The translations under genes were made by a program, and so were the position numbers. From Hyphomicrobiales bacterium (GTDB lineage Bacteria > Pseudomonadota > Alphaproteobacteria > Rhizobiales > Beijerinckiaceae), in contig JAIXUP010000014.1 of assembly GCA_027483505.1 (NCBI GenBank), forward strand, positions 1 through 64,000: DNA of 64,000 nucleotides, in the 5' to 3' direction. Within the stretch, counting starts at the first letter, position 1, and every line of letters starts with the position of its first letter. Below are positions 36,957 through 46,293 of the stretch, piece after piece. The notes beneath the pieces are model-generated. The model saw nothing but the letters and a program-made list of their open reading frames with translations, searched no databases and was not told where the DNA came from.

Positions 36957-37745
36957 TCAGGCTTTGGTCAGAGCATCCTTCAGGAGCCGCTCCGCCGCCT
37001 CGTTGGCGCACATGACATCGCGCGACTGGAGGGGATCGGCATGTCCGTCCAGCGAGCCGAACGTGCCGCCCGCCTCGCGCACCAGCGCGATACCTGCGGC
37101 GAAATCCCAGCTGTTCAGGCCGCGTTCCCAGAAGGCATCGAGCCGGCCGGCCGCCACATAGGCGATGTCGAGCGCGGCGGCGCCCATCCGGCGCACATTC
37201 TGGAAGCGCGGCATCACGGCGCCCAGTTCCTTGATGAACAGCGCGTGTCCCGGCTTGCCGATGTGCGGAATGCCGGTGCCGATCAGCATGCCGGCCGCCT
37301 CGCGGCGCCCGGACACACGCAGCCGCCGATTGTTGACGAAGGCGCCCTTGCCCTTTTCGGCGACGAACATCTCGTCCTTGATCACGTCATAGACGACGCC
37401 CGCAACCATCTGGCCGTCGCGCTCGAGCCCGACCGAGACCGCAAAATGCGGGATGCCATGCAGGAAGTTCGAGGTGCCGTCGAGCGGGTCGATGTGCCAG
37501 CGGTGGCTCCTGTCAGAGCCTTCGACCACGCCGCTCTCCTCCATCACGAAGCCGTAGCCTGGACGAGCCTTGTCGAGCGCCTCGTAGATCGTCTTCTCGG
37601 CCTTGCGGTCCGCCTGACTGACGAAATCGCCCGGCCCCTTCAGCGATACCTGCAGGTTCTCGACCTCGCCGAAATCGCGCTTGAGATTACGGGAGGCCTT
37701 GATGACCGCCTCGGTCATCACGGTCATCAGCGGCGAACGGATCAT
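36957..37745 (-). CDS. suhB: Inositol monophosphatase family protein (SuhB-like)
   Basis: A 262-residue Mg-dependent phosphatase with the three metal motifs: FVMEESG (residues about 66-72), WHIDPLDGTSNFLHGIPHFA, and NSWDFAAGIALVREAGG near residue 213. Start MIRSPLMTVMTEAVIKASRNLKRDFGEVENLQVS matches alphaproteobacterial members. Likely acts on myo-inositol phosphate or a related sugar phosphate; a SuhB-type role in ribosome biogenesis is also possible. Confidence 0.92.
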   Translation of the reverse strand: MIRSPLMTVMTEAVIKASRNLKRDFGEVENLQVSLKGPGDFVSQADRKAEKTIYEALDKARPGYGFVMEESGVVEGSDRSHRWHIDPLDGTSNFLHGIPHFAVSVGLERDGQMVAGVVYDVIKDEMFVAEKGKGAFVNNRRLRVSGRREAAGMLIGTGIPHIGKPGHALFIKELGAVMPRFQNVRRMGAAALDIAYVAAGRLDAFWERGLNSWDFAAGIALVREAGGTFGSLDGHADPLQSRDVMCANEAAERLLKDALTKA

Positions 37746-37799
37746 GGCAGCGTCTTTCGGTGACAGTGTCGAGGCAAGGCTGGCCGGAGCGGCGTCAGC

Positions 37800-38879
37800 T
37801 CACCTCTTGAATTGCGAGGGCGTGGTTTGCGCCGCAACACCGGGCCGCGTCAAGGCGTTTGCCGCAGCCGTGTCCTCCGCCAGCGTTTGCGCCCGTTCCC
37901 GATCCGCCGGCGAAAGCTTGCCCAACTCCTCGTCCAGAAAAGCGTCATTCAGGCCCTGCGCCTTCGCGGCGAGATGCCAGCCAGCCGCAGCGACCGGATC
38001 TCGCGGCAGCCAGCGGCCCTGGATCAGGATGCGCGCCAGCCGGTTCTGGGCGATGGCGTTGCCCCTTGCCGCCGCACGGGCGAAGCCCCGCGCCGCCGCG
38101 CGCTCATCGCGGCCGATGCCGCGGCCGGTGAACTGCAGGATGGCGAACTCGACCTCGCCGGCCAGCGAGCCGTTGGCGGCCGCACGCGCCATCATGTCTG
38201 CGCCGCCCTCCACATCCTGTGGCATGCCCGTGCCCTCCAGCATCAGCACCGCGAGCGCGTGCTGTGCGTCGCCGACCTCCTGCCTTTCGGCGACCCGAAG
38301 CAGGGTGATGGCCTTTGTGAGGTTCTCGGTCGTGCCGGAGGCCAGCAGCGGCAGGGCCAGATTGAACGATGCGAGGCCATGCCCCTTGTCTGCCGCCTCG
38401 CGCAGCAGGCTCTCCGCCCGCGCCTGGTCGCGCGCCACGCCGCGCCCGTCGAGATGCATCATGCCGAGGGCGAAGATGGCGTTGACGTCGCCCCGGCGGG
38501 CGGCGAGCTGGTACCATTCCGCAGCCTTCCGGCTGTCCTGGCGAACGCCGAGGCCCTGCTCAAACAGCTCGGCCAGCAAGGTCATGGATGCCGCGTCGCT
38601 TGCATCCGCCTCGATGCGGCGCGTGGCCTGGCGGAAGGCCTCGACATAGTGCCCCGCCTGATAGGCCCCATAGGCCACATCGACCACGACGCCCGAAGGC
38701 TGGGACGGACCCGGCCCGGAACGCGGCGCGGTCGGCATCGGCAGGAAGGGCGCTTGCTCGGCCTGCACAGCCGCCGGTGGCGGTGACGATTGCGCCTGGA
38801 CAGCCTGCGGCGACGCCAGCGCTGCGACGGCCAGGATCATGCTGGCCAGGCCGGGCCACGCACGCCGCACGCCGCTCAT
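37800..38879 (-). CDS. Sel1-like repeat (TPR-type) periplasmic protein
   Basis: A 359-residue protein with a signal peptide (ASMILAVAALASPQAVQA) and then at least five Sel1 repeats of about 36 residues (for instance LAELFEQGLGVRQDSRKAAEWYQLAARRGDVNAIFALGMMHLDGRGVARDQARAESLLREAAD). Such solenoids mediate protein-protein contact, often in envelope or exopolysaccharide regulation. It overlaps the stop of the ThiE-like gene by 4 bases, so the two are translated together. Confidence 0.88.
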   Translation of the reverse strand: MSGVRRAWPGLASMILAVAALASPQAVQAQSSPPPAAVQAEQAPFLPMPTAPRSGPGPSQPSGVVVDVAYGAYQAGHYVEAFRQATRRIEADASDAASMTLLAELFEQGLGVRQDSRKAAEWYQLAARRGDVNAIFALGMMHLDGRGVARDQARAESLLREAADKGHGLASFNLALPLLASGTTENLTKAITLLRVAERQEVGDAQHALAVLMLEGTGMPQDVEGGADMMARAAANGSLAGEVEFAILQFTGRGIGRDERAAARGFARAAARGNAIAQNRLARILIQGRWLPRDPVAAAGWHLAAKAQGLNDAFLDEELGKLSPADRERAQTLAEDTAAANALTRPGVAAQTTPSQFKR

Positions 38880-39508
38880 GCGGGCTGTTTGCTCTTGGCC
38901 TGAAGGCTCTGCCGGGCTGTCGCCACGGCCGCCGCCGCCGCTTCCGGATCATCGAAGCACCACGGCGCGAGCGCCACGAACTCGGCGCGGGTCAACGCGA
39001 CCGGCTCCACGACCTCGGCGGACGCGGCATAGGCGACGCAGGGTGTTTCGAAGACTTCCGCCCACCAGCTCGCACGATCGAGCAGCGCCGACAGCGTCAT
39101 CAGCGCCCCATCGGCGCGCGGCTCTCCGAACATCACGTAGTCGGCGCCGTTCTCGCCGGCGTCCATCGCATCATGCCGCGAGGCCAGCCCTCCGACGCCG
39201 ACGATGCGCTCGGCCTTGAGCACCTCGCGCGCCGGCCCGATCAGCAGGGGCGACGCCACATGCACGCCGTCCGCCCCGCCGCGCACCGCGACATGCGGCG
39301 CGGTGTTGACCAGAACCGCCACACTCGCCTCCTGCGCGAGCGGAGCGAGGGCCTTGATCAGGTTGATCTGGTCACGCTCATCCGCCTTGGGAACGTCAAG
39401 CAGCAGCGACACGGGCTTCAGCGCCGAAATTGCGGCCAGAAGCCGTGGCCGGAATGCCGCAGCATCGGTGAGCGGTGGGCTGATCAGATAGGTTTCAAAA
39501 CTCGACAT
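38876..39508 (-). CDS. Thiamine-phosphate synthase (ThiE)-like protein
   Basis: A 210-residue TIM-barrel-like protein starting MSSFETYLISPPLTDAAAF at 39508. GADGVHVASPLL and GADYVMFGEPRADG are ThiE-type phosphate-binding motifs, but the ThiE text around the active site is altered (VGVGGLASRHDAMDAG instead of the usual IIG-S-H), so enzymatic identity is doubtful; it may be a TenI/ThiE paralogue with another role. It lies between a BenE transporter gene (10 bases upstream) and the Sel1 gene (4-base overlap). Confidence 0.75.
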   Translation of the reverse strand: MSSFETYLISPPLTDAAAFRPRLLAAISALKPVSLLLDVPKADERDQINLIKALAPLAQEASVAVLVNTAPHVAVRGGADGVHVASPLLIGPAREVLKAERIVGVGGLASRHDAMDAGENGADYVMFGEPRADGALMTLSALLDRASWWAEVFETPCVAYAASAEVVEPVALTRAEFVALAPWCFDDPEAAAAAVATARQSLQAKSKQPA

Positions 39509-39518
39509 GGGCTCTGCG

Positions 39519-40712
39519 TCACGTTGTGCCCGACCTATCGCGCGATTTGGCCGCGAATGTGGTCGTGCCCCTGAGATGCGCCACGGCGCGCTCGATGGCA
39601 AGCGTGATCAGACCGCCGCACAGCGCCCAGAACGCCGCGCCGACTCCGAAGATCGACAGGCCGGACGCCCCGATCGCCAGGGTCACGACGGCGGCGAAGC
39701 GCTGCCGGTCATCCGCCATTGCAGCCCCGAGCGAGCCGGCCAGCGAACCGATCAGGCCAAGCCCGGCGACAGCGACGATGAGGGCTTTCGGCATCGCCAG
39801 GATGATCGCCAGCAGCGGCGCCGTCAGCAGCGCGATCAGGCACCAGATGACCCCGTACCAGATGCCGGCGAGCCAGCGCTTCGACGGGTCGGGATGGGTG
39901 TCCGGCCCCGTGCAGATGGCGGCGGATATCGCGGCCATGTTGACCATATGCGCCCCGAAGGGCGCCGTGAGCAGGGAGGTTAGCCCTGTGACCGCGAGGG
40001 CGGCCTGGGCCGGCGGCTCATAGCCGGCCTGCCGCAGCACGGCAAAGCCGGGAAGGTTCTGCGCCGCCATGGTGACAAGATAGAGCGGCACCCCGATGCC
40101 GATGATCACGGTTGGATCGAAGCTCGGGCTGATCCAGGTCATGCTTGGCACAAAGGACGGCAGGGGCGGCATGCTGGCAAGCCCCGCCGCAAACGCCACC
40201 ATGATGCCGCCAATCAACGCTGCAATCACGGCGCCGAAGGCGTTGAAGCCGCGCACAACGAGAAACACAAGGACGATATAGCCGACCAGCAACGGCGACA
40301 CCCGCATCTCGTCGAACACAGCCACCACGAAACGGAAGATCACCCCCGCCAGCATGGCGGATGCGATCGGCATGGGGATGCGCGCCACGAACGTCCCCAG
40401 CGGCCTGATCAGCGCCGTCAGGATGATCAGGATCGCGGCAAAGATGAAGGCGCCCACCGCAGCATTCATGCCGATGCCCGACGACGCGGCGATCAACGCC
40501 GCGCCCGGCGTTGACCAGGCGCAGATGATCGGCATGCGGTAGCGCCAGCTCAGGATCATCGCAGCGACACCCTTGGCGACACACAGGCCGGCGATCCACG
40601 ACACCGTCTGCTCGGGCGTGGCGCCGAGCGACTGCGCTGCCGCCAGCACGACAGCCACGGAGGCGGCAAAACCCACAAAGGCGGCGACGAAGGCGGAAAA
40701 CAGCTGGGACAA
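39519..40712 (-). CDS. BenE-family membrane transporter
   Basis: A 397-residue membrane protein with about 12 hydrophobic segments, of the BenE (benzoate/H+ symporter) family. Typical text: SLGATPEQTVSWIAGLCVAKGVAAMILSWRYRMPIICAWSTPGAALIA and APFGAHMVNMAAISAAICTG. The start is TTG at 40712 with AGGA about 9 bases upstream. No aromatic-degradation genes are near, so the substrate remains open. Confidence 0.88.
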   Translation of the reverse strand: MSQLFSAFVAAFVGFAASVAVVLAAAQSLGATPEQTVSWIAGLCVAKGVAAMILSWRYRMPIICAWSTPGAALIAASSGIGMNAAVGAFIFAAILIILTALIRPLGTFVARIPMPIASAMLAGVIFRFVVAVFDEMRVSPLLVGYIVLVFLVVRGFNAFGAVIAALIGGIMVAFAAGLASMPPLPSFVPSMTWISPSFDPTVIIGIGVPLYLVTMAAQNLPGFAVLRQAGYEPPAQAALAVTGLTSLLTAPFGAHMVNMAAISAAICTGPDTHPDPSKRWLAGIWYGVIWCLIALLTAPLLAIILAMPKALIVAVAGLGLIGSLAGSLGAAMADDRQRFAAVVTLAIGASGLSIFGVGAAFWALCGGLITLAIERAVAHLRGTTTFAAKSRDRSGTT

Positions 40713-40766
40713 GCGAAGCGTCCTGAAGTGACGGCCCGACGTTTCTGGCGGCTGGGCCGCTCAGGG

Positions 40767-41111
40767 TCAAGCTTGCCGGGGTCTGGTCGCCTTCGGCAGC
40801 TTCTTCAGGCGACCGGTCTGCCAGGCCAGCAGCAGCGCCGCCGCCAGTTCCTCTTCGGTGAGCCTGTCGAGCCTGGCGGTCGTCCAGCCCTGCTTGCCCC
40901 AGCCGCCGGAGACCGGCGAGAAAGCGTCGGGCGCGAGCCGGCACTTGAAGGACTGCTCATCGGGCGTCAGCTTCAGGTTGGCGGTCAGGCCGTCCGGGGC
41001 CAGCGTGGCATAGGTGCGGACCACGCGGAACGCGGTCCGGTCCATGTGCGGTTCGGCGCTCGTGCCCTTGAAGCCGAGCGCAAGCCGCCGGAAATCGGCA
41101 GCATCCGCCAA
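40767..41111 (-). CDS. MmcQ/YjbR family protein
   Basis: A 114-residue double-wing-like protein of the MmcQ/YjbR family: DFRRLALGFKGTSAEPHMDRTAFRVVRTYATL, KLTPDEQSFKCRLAPDAFSPV, GGWGKQGWTTARLDRLTEEELAAALLLAW. No good ATG lies near; I place the start at TTG 41111, which has GAGG about 8 bases upstream and begins 10 bases after the fba stop. An ATG inside fba would cause a 150-base overlap. Proposed DNA-binding role in the family is not demonstrated. Confidence 0.72.
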   Translation of the reverse strand: MADAADFRRLALGFKGTSAEPHMDRTAFRVVRTYATLAPDGLTANLKLTPDEQSFKCRLAPDAFSPVSGGWGKQGWTTARLDRLTEEELAAALLLAWQTGRLKKLPKATRPRQA

Positions 41112-41121
41112 CGGGCCTGCC

Positions 41122-42204
41122 TCAAGCCGCCTTCTGCTTGCCCACGACCGGATCAAGCTCTCCCTTTGCATAGCGCTTCGCCATCTCGGCCAGCGTGTGC
41201 ACCTTCTTGATCTTGCTGGCCTGCCCCGCCGTGTTGAACTCCTGCAGGCGCTGCTTGCACAGCTTGGACATCGCATCCATCGCGGGCTTGAGATACTTGC
41301 GTGGGTCGAACTCGCCGGGGTTCTCGGCGAAGACCTTGCGGATCTGGCCGGTCATCGCCATGCGGTTGTCGGTGTCGATGTTGATCTTGCGCACGCCATG
41401 CTTGATGCCGCGCTGGATTTCCTCGACCGGCACGCCCCAGGTCGGCTTCATCACGCCGCCATAGGCATTGATGATGTCCTGCAGTTCCTGCGGCACGCTC
41501 GACGAACCATGCATCACCAGATGCGTGTTCGGCAGCTTGGCGTGGATCGCCTCGATCACGTTCATCGCCAGCACCTTGCCGTCCGGCTTGCGCGTGAACT
41601 TGTAGGCTCCGTGGCTGGTGCCCATGGCGATGGCGAGCGCGTCAACATGGGTCTCCAGCACGAACTTCAGCGCCTCGTCGGGGTTGGTGAGCAACTGGTC
41701 GTGGGAGAGCTTGCCCTCGGCGCCGTGGCCGTCTTCCTGTTCGCCCTCGCCGCTTTCGAGGCTTCCCAGAACACCCAGCTCGCCCTCGACCGAGATGCCG
41801 CCGAGATGCGCCATCTCGACCACCTTGCGGGTGACGGCGACGTTGTAGTCCCAGTCACCGGGTGTCTTGCCGTCGGCCTTGAGCGAGCCATCCATCATCA
41901 CCGAGGTGAAGCCGGCCTGGATCGCCGTCATGCAGGTGGCTGGCTCGTTGCCATGGTCGAGATGCACGCAGACCGGAATATGCGGATAAATCTCGGTGAC
42001 GGCGTCCATCATGTGCTTGAGCATGATGTCGTTGGCATAGGAGCGCGCACCGCGCGACGCCTGGATGATCACCGGCGCGTCGACCTCGCTGGCGGCCGTC
42101 ATGATCGCAAGCGCCTGCTCCATGTTGTTGATGTTGAAGGCAGGCACGCCGTAATCATGCTCGGCGGCATGGTCGAGAAGCTGGCGAAGGGTGATGCGGG
42201 CCAT
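41122..42204 (-). CDS. fbaA: Fructose-bisphosphate aldolase, class II
   Basis: A 360-residue zinc aldolase (glycolysis, gluconeogenesis, Calvin cycle). The zinc ligands sit in [10 protein letters not shown] (about residues 80-89), [20 protein letters not shown] and [10 protein letters not shown]; the C-terminal extension matches the Calvin-type class IIB proteins of Alphaproteobacteria. It ends the leftward tkt-gap-pgk gene group. Confidence 0.96.
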   Translation of the reverse strand: MARITLRQLLDHAAEHDYGVPAFNINNMEQALAIMTAASEVDAPVIIQASRGARSYANDIMLKHMMDAVTEIYPHIPVCVHLDHGNEPATCMTAIQAGFTSVMMDGSLKADGKTPGDWDYNVAVTRKVVEMAHLGGISVEGELGVLGSLESGEGEQEDGHGAEGKLSHDQLLTNPDEALKFVLETHVDALAIAMGTSHGAYKFTRKPDGKVLAMNVIEAIHAKLPNTHLVMHGSSSVPQELQDIINAYGGVMKPTWGVPVEEIQRGIKHGVRKINIDTDNRMAMTGQIRKVFAENPGEFDPRKYLKPAMDAMSKLCKQRLQEFNTAGQASKIKKVHTLAEMAKRYAKGELDPVVGKQKAA

Positions 42205-42310
42205 GGGGTCCTCCGGAGGGCAGGTTTGCGTCGTTGTTCGCTGGCATCAACACACGACATTCGAGACAGGATCTAGTTCGGAACAACCTGCAGCGCCAGT
42301 GGCTTTACGG

Positions 42311-43492
42311 TCAGATGGTTACATCGAGAACATCTGCGAGCGCATCGCCAAGGCCATCGAAGTCGCTCGCCTCATTGTAGGCCGCAACCGAGATTCGCAG
42401 ACAGAGCTCATTGGCCACAGTTGTAACGGCGGCCTCGAAGCCATGCCGGTCATAGAGCGCATCGTGCATGGCGCGGGCGCGGGCACGCGAGCCGGGAACC
42501 GGGATGGGCCAGCGCAGCGCCACCATGGCGTGACTGGCCTCAAACGGACAAACCAGCCGCATGCCGGTCTCCGTCATCATCCTTTCGGCGACATGCCGGG
42601 CCAGTTCGCGGTTGCGCTGGCGCAGCTCTGGTCCGCCGAGCCGCTGATGCAGGCGGATGGCCGCCGGAATGCTGAGCCAGGCACTTGGATCACGCGTGCC
42701 GATAAAGTCGAACTCCGGGACGAAACCCTCACCATAGGCGTGGGAAATCGCTAGCGGATGTACCGGATGGTCAAGCCCGTCACGGATTGCGATGAAGGCA
42801 GCGCCCTTGGGCGCACACAGCCATTTGTGACAGTTGCCGACATACCAGTCGGCACCGATGGCATCGATGTCGAGGGAAAACAGGCCCGGCGCATGGGCGC
42901 CGTCGACCAGCACGGGCACGCCCTGCGCATGAGCAAGCGCAACGATCTGCTTGACCGGGAACGTCATGGCCGAGGCCGAGGCCACATGATCCACCACGAC
43001 CAGCCGGGTCCGGCTGGTCAGGCCCGCACGGACGGTCTCGACGATCTGGGCATCTTCCGTGACCGGCAAGGGCAAGGCGACCTCGCGAGCCACCACACCT
43101 TGCGTGTCCGACAGGAAGCGCAAGGTCGAGCGCACGGCATTGTAGACATGAGACGTGGTCAGGATCTCGTCGCCGGGCCGCAGCGCGAGACCACGCAGAA
43201 CGGCGTTTGTCCCTGCGGTCGCATTGTCGAGAAAGGCCAGACGATCTGGCGCAACACCGACAAAATGCCCCAGTTCGCCCGCAGCTTCACGCAGAAGCCC
43301 GGGCAACGAATTCACAAAGAAGCGCGCCGTATTGCGCTCCATCAGCGACCGCCAGTGAACCTGCTCCGCCAGGATCTCCAATGGCGTCGCGCCGAAGGAC
43401 CCGTGGTTGATCAGCCTCGCTTCGGGATCAAGGCCCCACAGGGAGCGTAGGGCCTGGCCAAACACCAATCGGTTTGCCGGCCCTTCCGTCAC
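42311..43492 (-). CDS. Class V aminotransferase-fold PLP enzyme (isopenicillin-N-epimerase-like)
   Basis: A 393-residue fold-type I PLP enzyme. [11 protein letters not shown] at the N-terminus, [41 protein letters not shown] with the Schiff-base lysine after CH, and [19 protein letters not shown] mark the CefD/egtE-like branch. The GTG start at 43492 overlaps the pgk stop (GTGA). Reaction unknown: epimerase, lyase or desulfurase are all possible. Its position between pgk and fba is unusual. Confidence 0.85.
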   Translation of the reverse strand: MTEGPANRLVFGQALRSLWGLDPEARLINHGSFGATPLEILAEQVHWRSLMERNTARFFVNSLPGLLREAAGELGHFVGVAPDRLAFLDNATAGTNAVLRGLALRPGDEILTTSHVYNAVRSTLRFLSDTQGVVAREVALPLPVTEDAQIVETVRAGLTSRTRLVVVDHVASASAMTFPVKQIVALAHAQGVPVLVDGAHAPGLFSLDIDAIGADWYVGNCHKWLCAPKGAAFIAIRDGLDHPVHPLAISHAYGEGFVPEFDFIGTRDPSAWLSIPAAIRLHQRLGGPELRQRNRELARHVAERMMTETGMRLVCPFEASHAMVALRWPIPVPGSRARARAMHDALYDRHGFEAAVTTVANELCLRISVAAYNEASDFDGLGDALADVLDVTI

Positions 43493-44679
43493 TCCGTCAA
43501 CGCCTCGACGCCCGGCAGCGGCTTGCCTTCCATCCATTCAAGGAAGGCCCCTCCTGCCGTCGAGATATAGGTAAGGTCATCGCCGACGCCGGCATGGTTC
43601 ATGGCCGAGACCGTGTCGCCTCCACCCGCCACCGAAACCAGTTTTCCGGCCTTGGTCAGCGCCGCTGCTGCCTTCGCCACAGCCACGGTCGCCGTGTCGA
43701 ACGGCTCAAGCTCGAAGGCGCCAAACGGGCCGTTCCAGACCAGTGTTTCTGTCGTCTGCAGGCACGTGATGACGGCCTCGACTGACACCGGCCCGGCGTC
43801 GAGAATCATCTCGTCGGCCTTGATGTCCGAGACAGGAGCGACCCGATGGCCGGGATTGGCCTTGAACTCCTTGGCCGCCAGCGCATCGACGGGCAGCAGG
43901 ATGGTGCAGCCGGCCGCCATCGCTTTGGCCTCGATCTCGCGCGCCGTCGCCACCAGATCGCGCTCGCACAGCGACTTGCCGACATCGAGCCCGCGCGCCG
44001 CCAGAAACGTGTTGGCCATGCCGCCGCCGATCACCAGCACATCGACCTTGCTGACGAGATTGCCCAGCAGCTCCAGCTTGGTTGATACCTTTGCTCCGCC
44101 AACGATCGCCATCACCGGGCGCGCGGGCTTGCCAAGCGCCTTGTCCAGCGCTTCCAGCTCGGCCTGCATGGTGCGCCCCGCATAGGCCGGCAGGACATGG
44201 GCCAACCCCTCGGTCGAGGCATGGGCGCGGTGGGCCGCCGAGAAGGCATCATTGACATAGACATCGCCAAGGCTGGCCAGCGCCGCAACGAAGGCCGGGT
44301 CGTTCTTCTCCTCGCCAGCGTGAAAGCGCGTGTTCTCAAGGCACAGGACGTCCCCGGGCGCCATAGCGGCCACGGCATCCGATACGGCAGCGCCGACACA
44401 GTCATCCGCAAAGGCAACAGGCCGGCCCAGGTGCGCGGCCAGCACCGCCGCGATGGGCTTCAGGCTGTCCTTGGCCTCGCGCCCTTTGGGCCTGCCAAAA
44501 TGCGCCAGCAGGATGACCTTGCCGCCCTGCTCTGCAATGTCGCGGATGGTCGGCAGGATGCGGTCGATGCGGGTGGCGTCCGAAACCACGCCGTTCTCGA
44601 CCGGAACATTGAGGTCGACCCGGACGAGGACGCGCTTGCCCCTCAACTCCGCGTTATCGAGGGTCTTGAACGAGCTCAT
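43489..44679 (-). CDS. pgk: Phosphoglycerate kinase
   Basis: A 396-residue enzyme with [21 protein letters not shown] (family FGRP), [30 protein letters not shown], and [13 protein letters not shown] near the C-terminus. Start at 44679 overlaps the stop of the small membrane protein gene by 4 bases. Confidence 0.97.
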   Translation of the reverse strand: MSSFKTLDNAELRGKRVLVRVDLNVPVENGVVSDATRIDRILPTIRDIAEQGGKVILLAHFGRPKGREAKDSLKPIAAVLAAHLGRPVAFADDCVGAAVSDAVAAMAPGDVLCLENTRFHAGEEKNDPAFVAALASLGDVYVNDAFSAAHRAHASTEGLAHVLPAYAGRTMQAELEALDKALGKPARPVMAIVGGAKVSTKLELLGNLVSKVDVLVIGGGMANTFLAARGLDVGKSLCERDLVATAREIEAKAMAAGCTILLPVDALAAKEFKANPGHRVAPVSDIKADEMILDAGPVSVEAVITCLQTTETLVWNGPFGAFELEPFDTATVAVAKAAAALTKAGKLVSVAGGGDTVSAMNHAGVGDDLTYISTAGGAFLEWMEGKPLPGVEALTE

Positions 44680-45101
44680 TTCGGCAGCAGCCCCGGAATG
44701 CCGAACTTCGTCAGGGCATAGCTCGCGCCGGCGCCGATCAGGGCGGCGACCAGCGTCACCAGAAAGAGCGTCACGAAGCCGGGCTTGCGCCGGATGTCGG
44801 CGCGCATGCGGGCGATGTCTTCCTTGACACCCTGCAGGTTCATGTCCTGCGTCGCACCCTCCAGCCGGATCGTCGCCTTCTCGAGCGCGCTCTCGACACG
44901 CATCATGCGCTCCTCCGAGCGGGCGAACTTCTCCTCGATGCGGGCCGTCTTGTCCTCGACCCGGCTGAGTTGATCGAGCCGGGGACCGGTCTCACGCGGG
45001 GCGGGCGCGGCCATGACCGCCGGGTCCGCTTCAGCCGGGGCGGTGACCACGGCCTCCAGCTTCGGTTCGGTCTTGGTGTCGGATTTGGTAGCGACGGCCA
45101 T
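44676..45101 (-). CDS. Small coiled-coil membrane protein between gap and pgk
   Basis: A 141-residue protein. Residues 1-40 are acidic, alanine-rich and probably disordered; residues about 42-106 form a heptad-rich coiled coil ([29 protein letters not shown]); residues about 109-132 are a membrane helix ([24 protein letters not shown]). The topology suggests a tail-anchored inner-membrane protein with the coiled coil in the cytoplasm. It lies 84 bases after gap and overlaps pgk by 4 bases. No family assignment. Confidence 0.72.
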   Translation of the reverse strand: MAVATKSDTKTEPKLEAVVTAPAEADPAVMAAPAPRETGPRLDQLSRVEDKTARIEEKFARSEERMMRVESALEKATIRLEGATQDMNLQGVKEDIARMRADIRRKPGFVTLFLVTLVAALIGAGASYALTKFGIPGLLPK

Positions 45102-45185
45102 GGCGGATTGTCCTGTCAGGTGGTTTCAGTCGACCAACACCATGCGGTCATGATGGTGTCATGATGAAGACGCGACGCCGGGGCC

Positions 45186-46196
45186 TCAGATCAGTTTCGC
45201 CATGGCGACGGCGGTGTCGCTCATGCGATTCGAAAAGCCCCATTCATTATCGTACCACGACAGGACCCGGACCATGCGCTCATCCATGACCTTGGTCTGG
45301 TCGAGCGCGAAGGTCGACGAGGCGGGGGCATGGTTGAAGTCGATCGAAACATTCGGTTGGTCGGTGAAGGCCAGAATGCCCTTGAGCGGACCACGCGACG
45401 CAGCCTTGATGATGGCTTCGTTGATCTTCTCCACCGAGGTCTTCTTCTTGGCCATGAACTTGAAGTCCACGACAGACACGTTCGGTGTCGGCACCCGGAT
45501 CGACGTGCCGTCAAGCCGGCCCTTGAGCTCGGGGATGACGAGGCCGATGGCCTTGGCGGCTCCGGTCGAGGTCGGGATCATCGACATCGCGGCGGCGCGG
45601 GCGCGGTAAAGGTCCTTGTGCATCGTGTCGAGCGTCGGCTGGTCGCCGGTGTAGGCATGGATCGTGGTCATGAAGCCCTTGTCGATCCCGACAGCCTTGT
45701 GCAGCACGGCGACGACCGGGGCGAGGCAATTCGTGGTGCACGACGCGTTCGAGACGACGAGATGATCCTTGGTGAGCGCGCCGTCATTGACGCCGAACAC
45801 GACTGTCAGATCGGCATTGTCGCAGGGAGCGGAGACCAGCACGCGCTTCGCGCCGGCTGCAAGGTGGGCCGCGGCCTTGTCGCGTGTGGTGAAGATGCCG
45901 GTGCATTCCATCGCGATATCGACCTTCAGTTCCTTGTGCGGAAGCTGGGCGGGATCCTTGATGGCGGTGACGCGGATGCGCTTGCCGTTGACGACGATGT
46001 GGTCTCCGTCGACCTTCACCTCGGCGGGGAAGCGGCCATGCACCGAGTCAAAGCGCAGCAGATGCGCATTGGTTTCCACCGGGCCGAGATCGTTGACGCC
46101 GACGACCTCGATGTCCTTGCGCTTGGATTCGACGATCGCGCGCAGGACATTGCGGCCGATGCGGCCGAAGCCGTTGATGAAAACGCGGACGGTCAT
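45186..46196 (-). CDS. gapA: Glyceraldehyde-3-phosphate dehydrogenase, type I
   Basis: A 336-residue NAD(P)-dependent enzyme with [15 protein letters not shown], the catalytic [10 protein letters not shown] cysteine, [11 protein letters not shown] and [12 protein letters not shown]. Lies 97 bases after tkt in the same direction. Confidence 0.97.
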   Translation of the reverse strand: MTVRVFINGFGRIGRNVLRAIVESKRKDIEVVGVNDLGPVETNAHLLRFDSVHGRFPAEVKVDGDHIVVNGKRIRVTAIKDPAQLPHKELKVDIAMECTGIFTTRDKAAAHLAAGAKRVLVSAPCDNADLTVVFGVNDGALTKDHLVVSNASCTTNCLAPVVAVLHKAVGIDKGFMTTIHAYTGDQPTLDTMHKDLYRARAAAMSMIPTSTGAAKAIGLVIPELKGRLDGTSIRVPTPNVSVVDFKFMAKKKTSVEKINEAIIKAASRGPLKGILAFTDQPNVSIDFNHAPASSTFALDQTKVMDERMVRVLSWYDNEWGFSNRMSDTAVAMAKLI

Positions 46197-46293
46197 GGCA
46201 AGTCACCTTCTCAAACCGGGAGAGAACAGGGAGGATGACCGCCTTTTGCCCGAAATCGCGGCAGTTTCAAGCCAAAAGCATCACGACCCATGA

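Noticed and set aside
41112-41276. ATG start of the YjbR-like gene inside fba
   Set aside because: It would overlap fba by about 150 bases and the added residues are the shadow of the aldolase C-terminus; TTG 41111 fits better.
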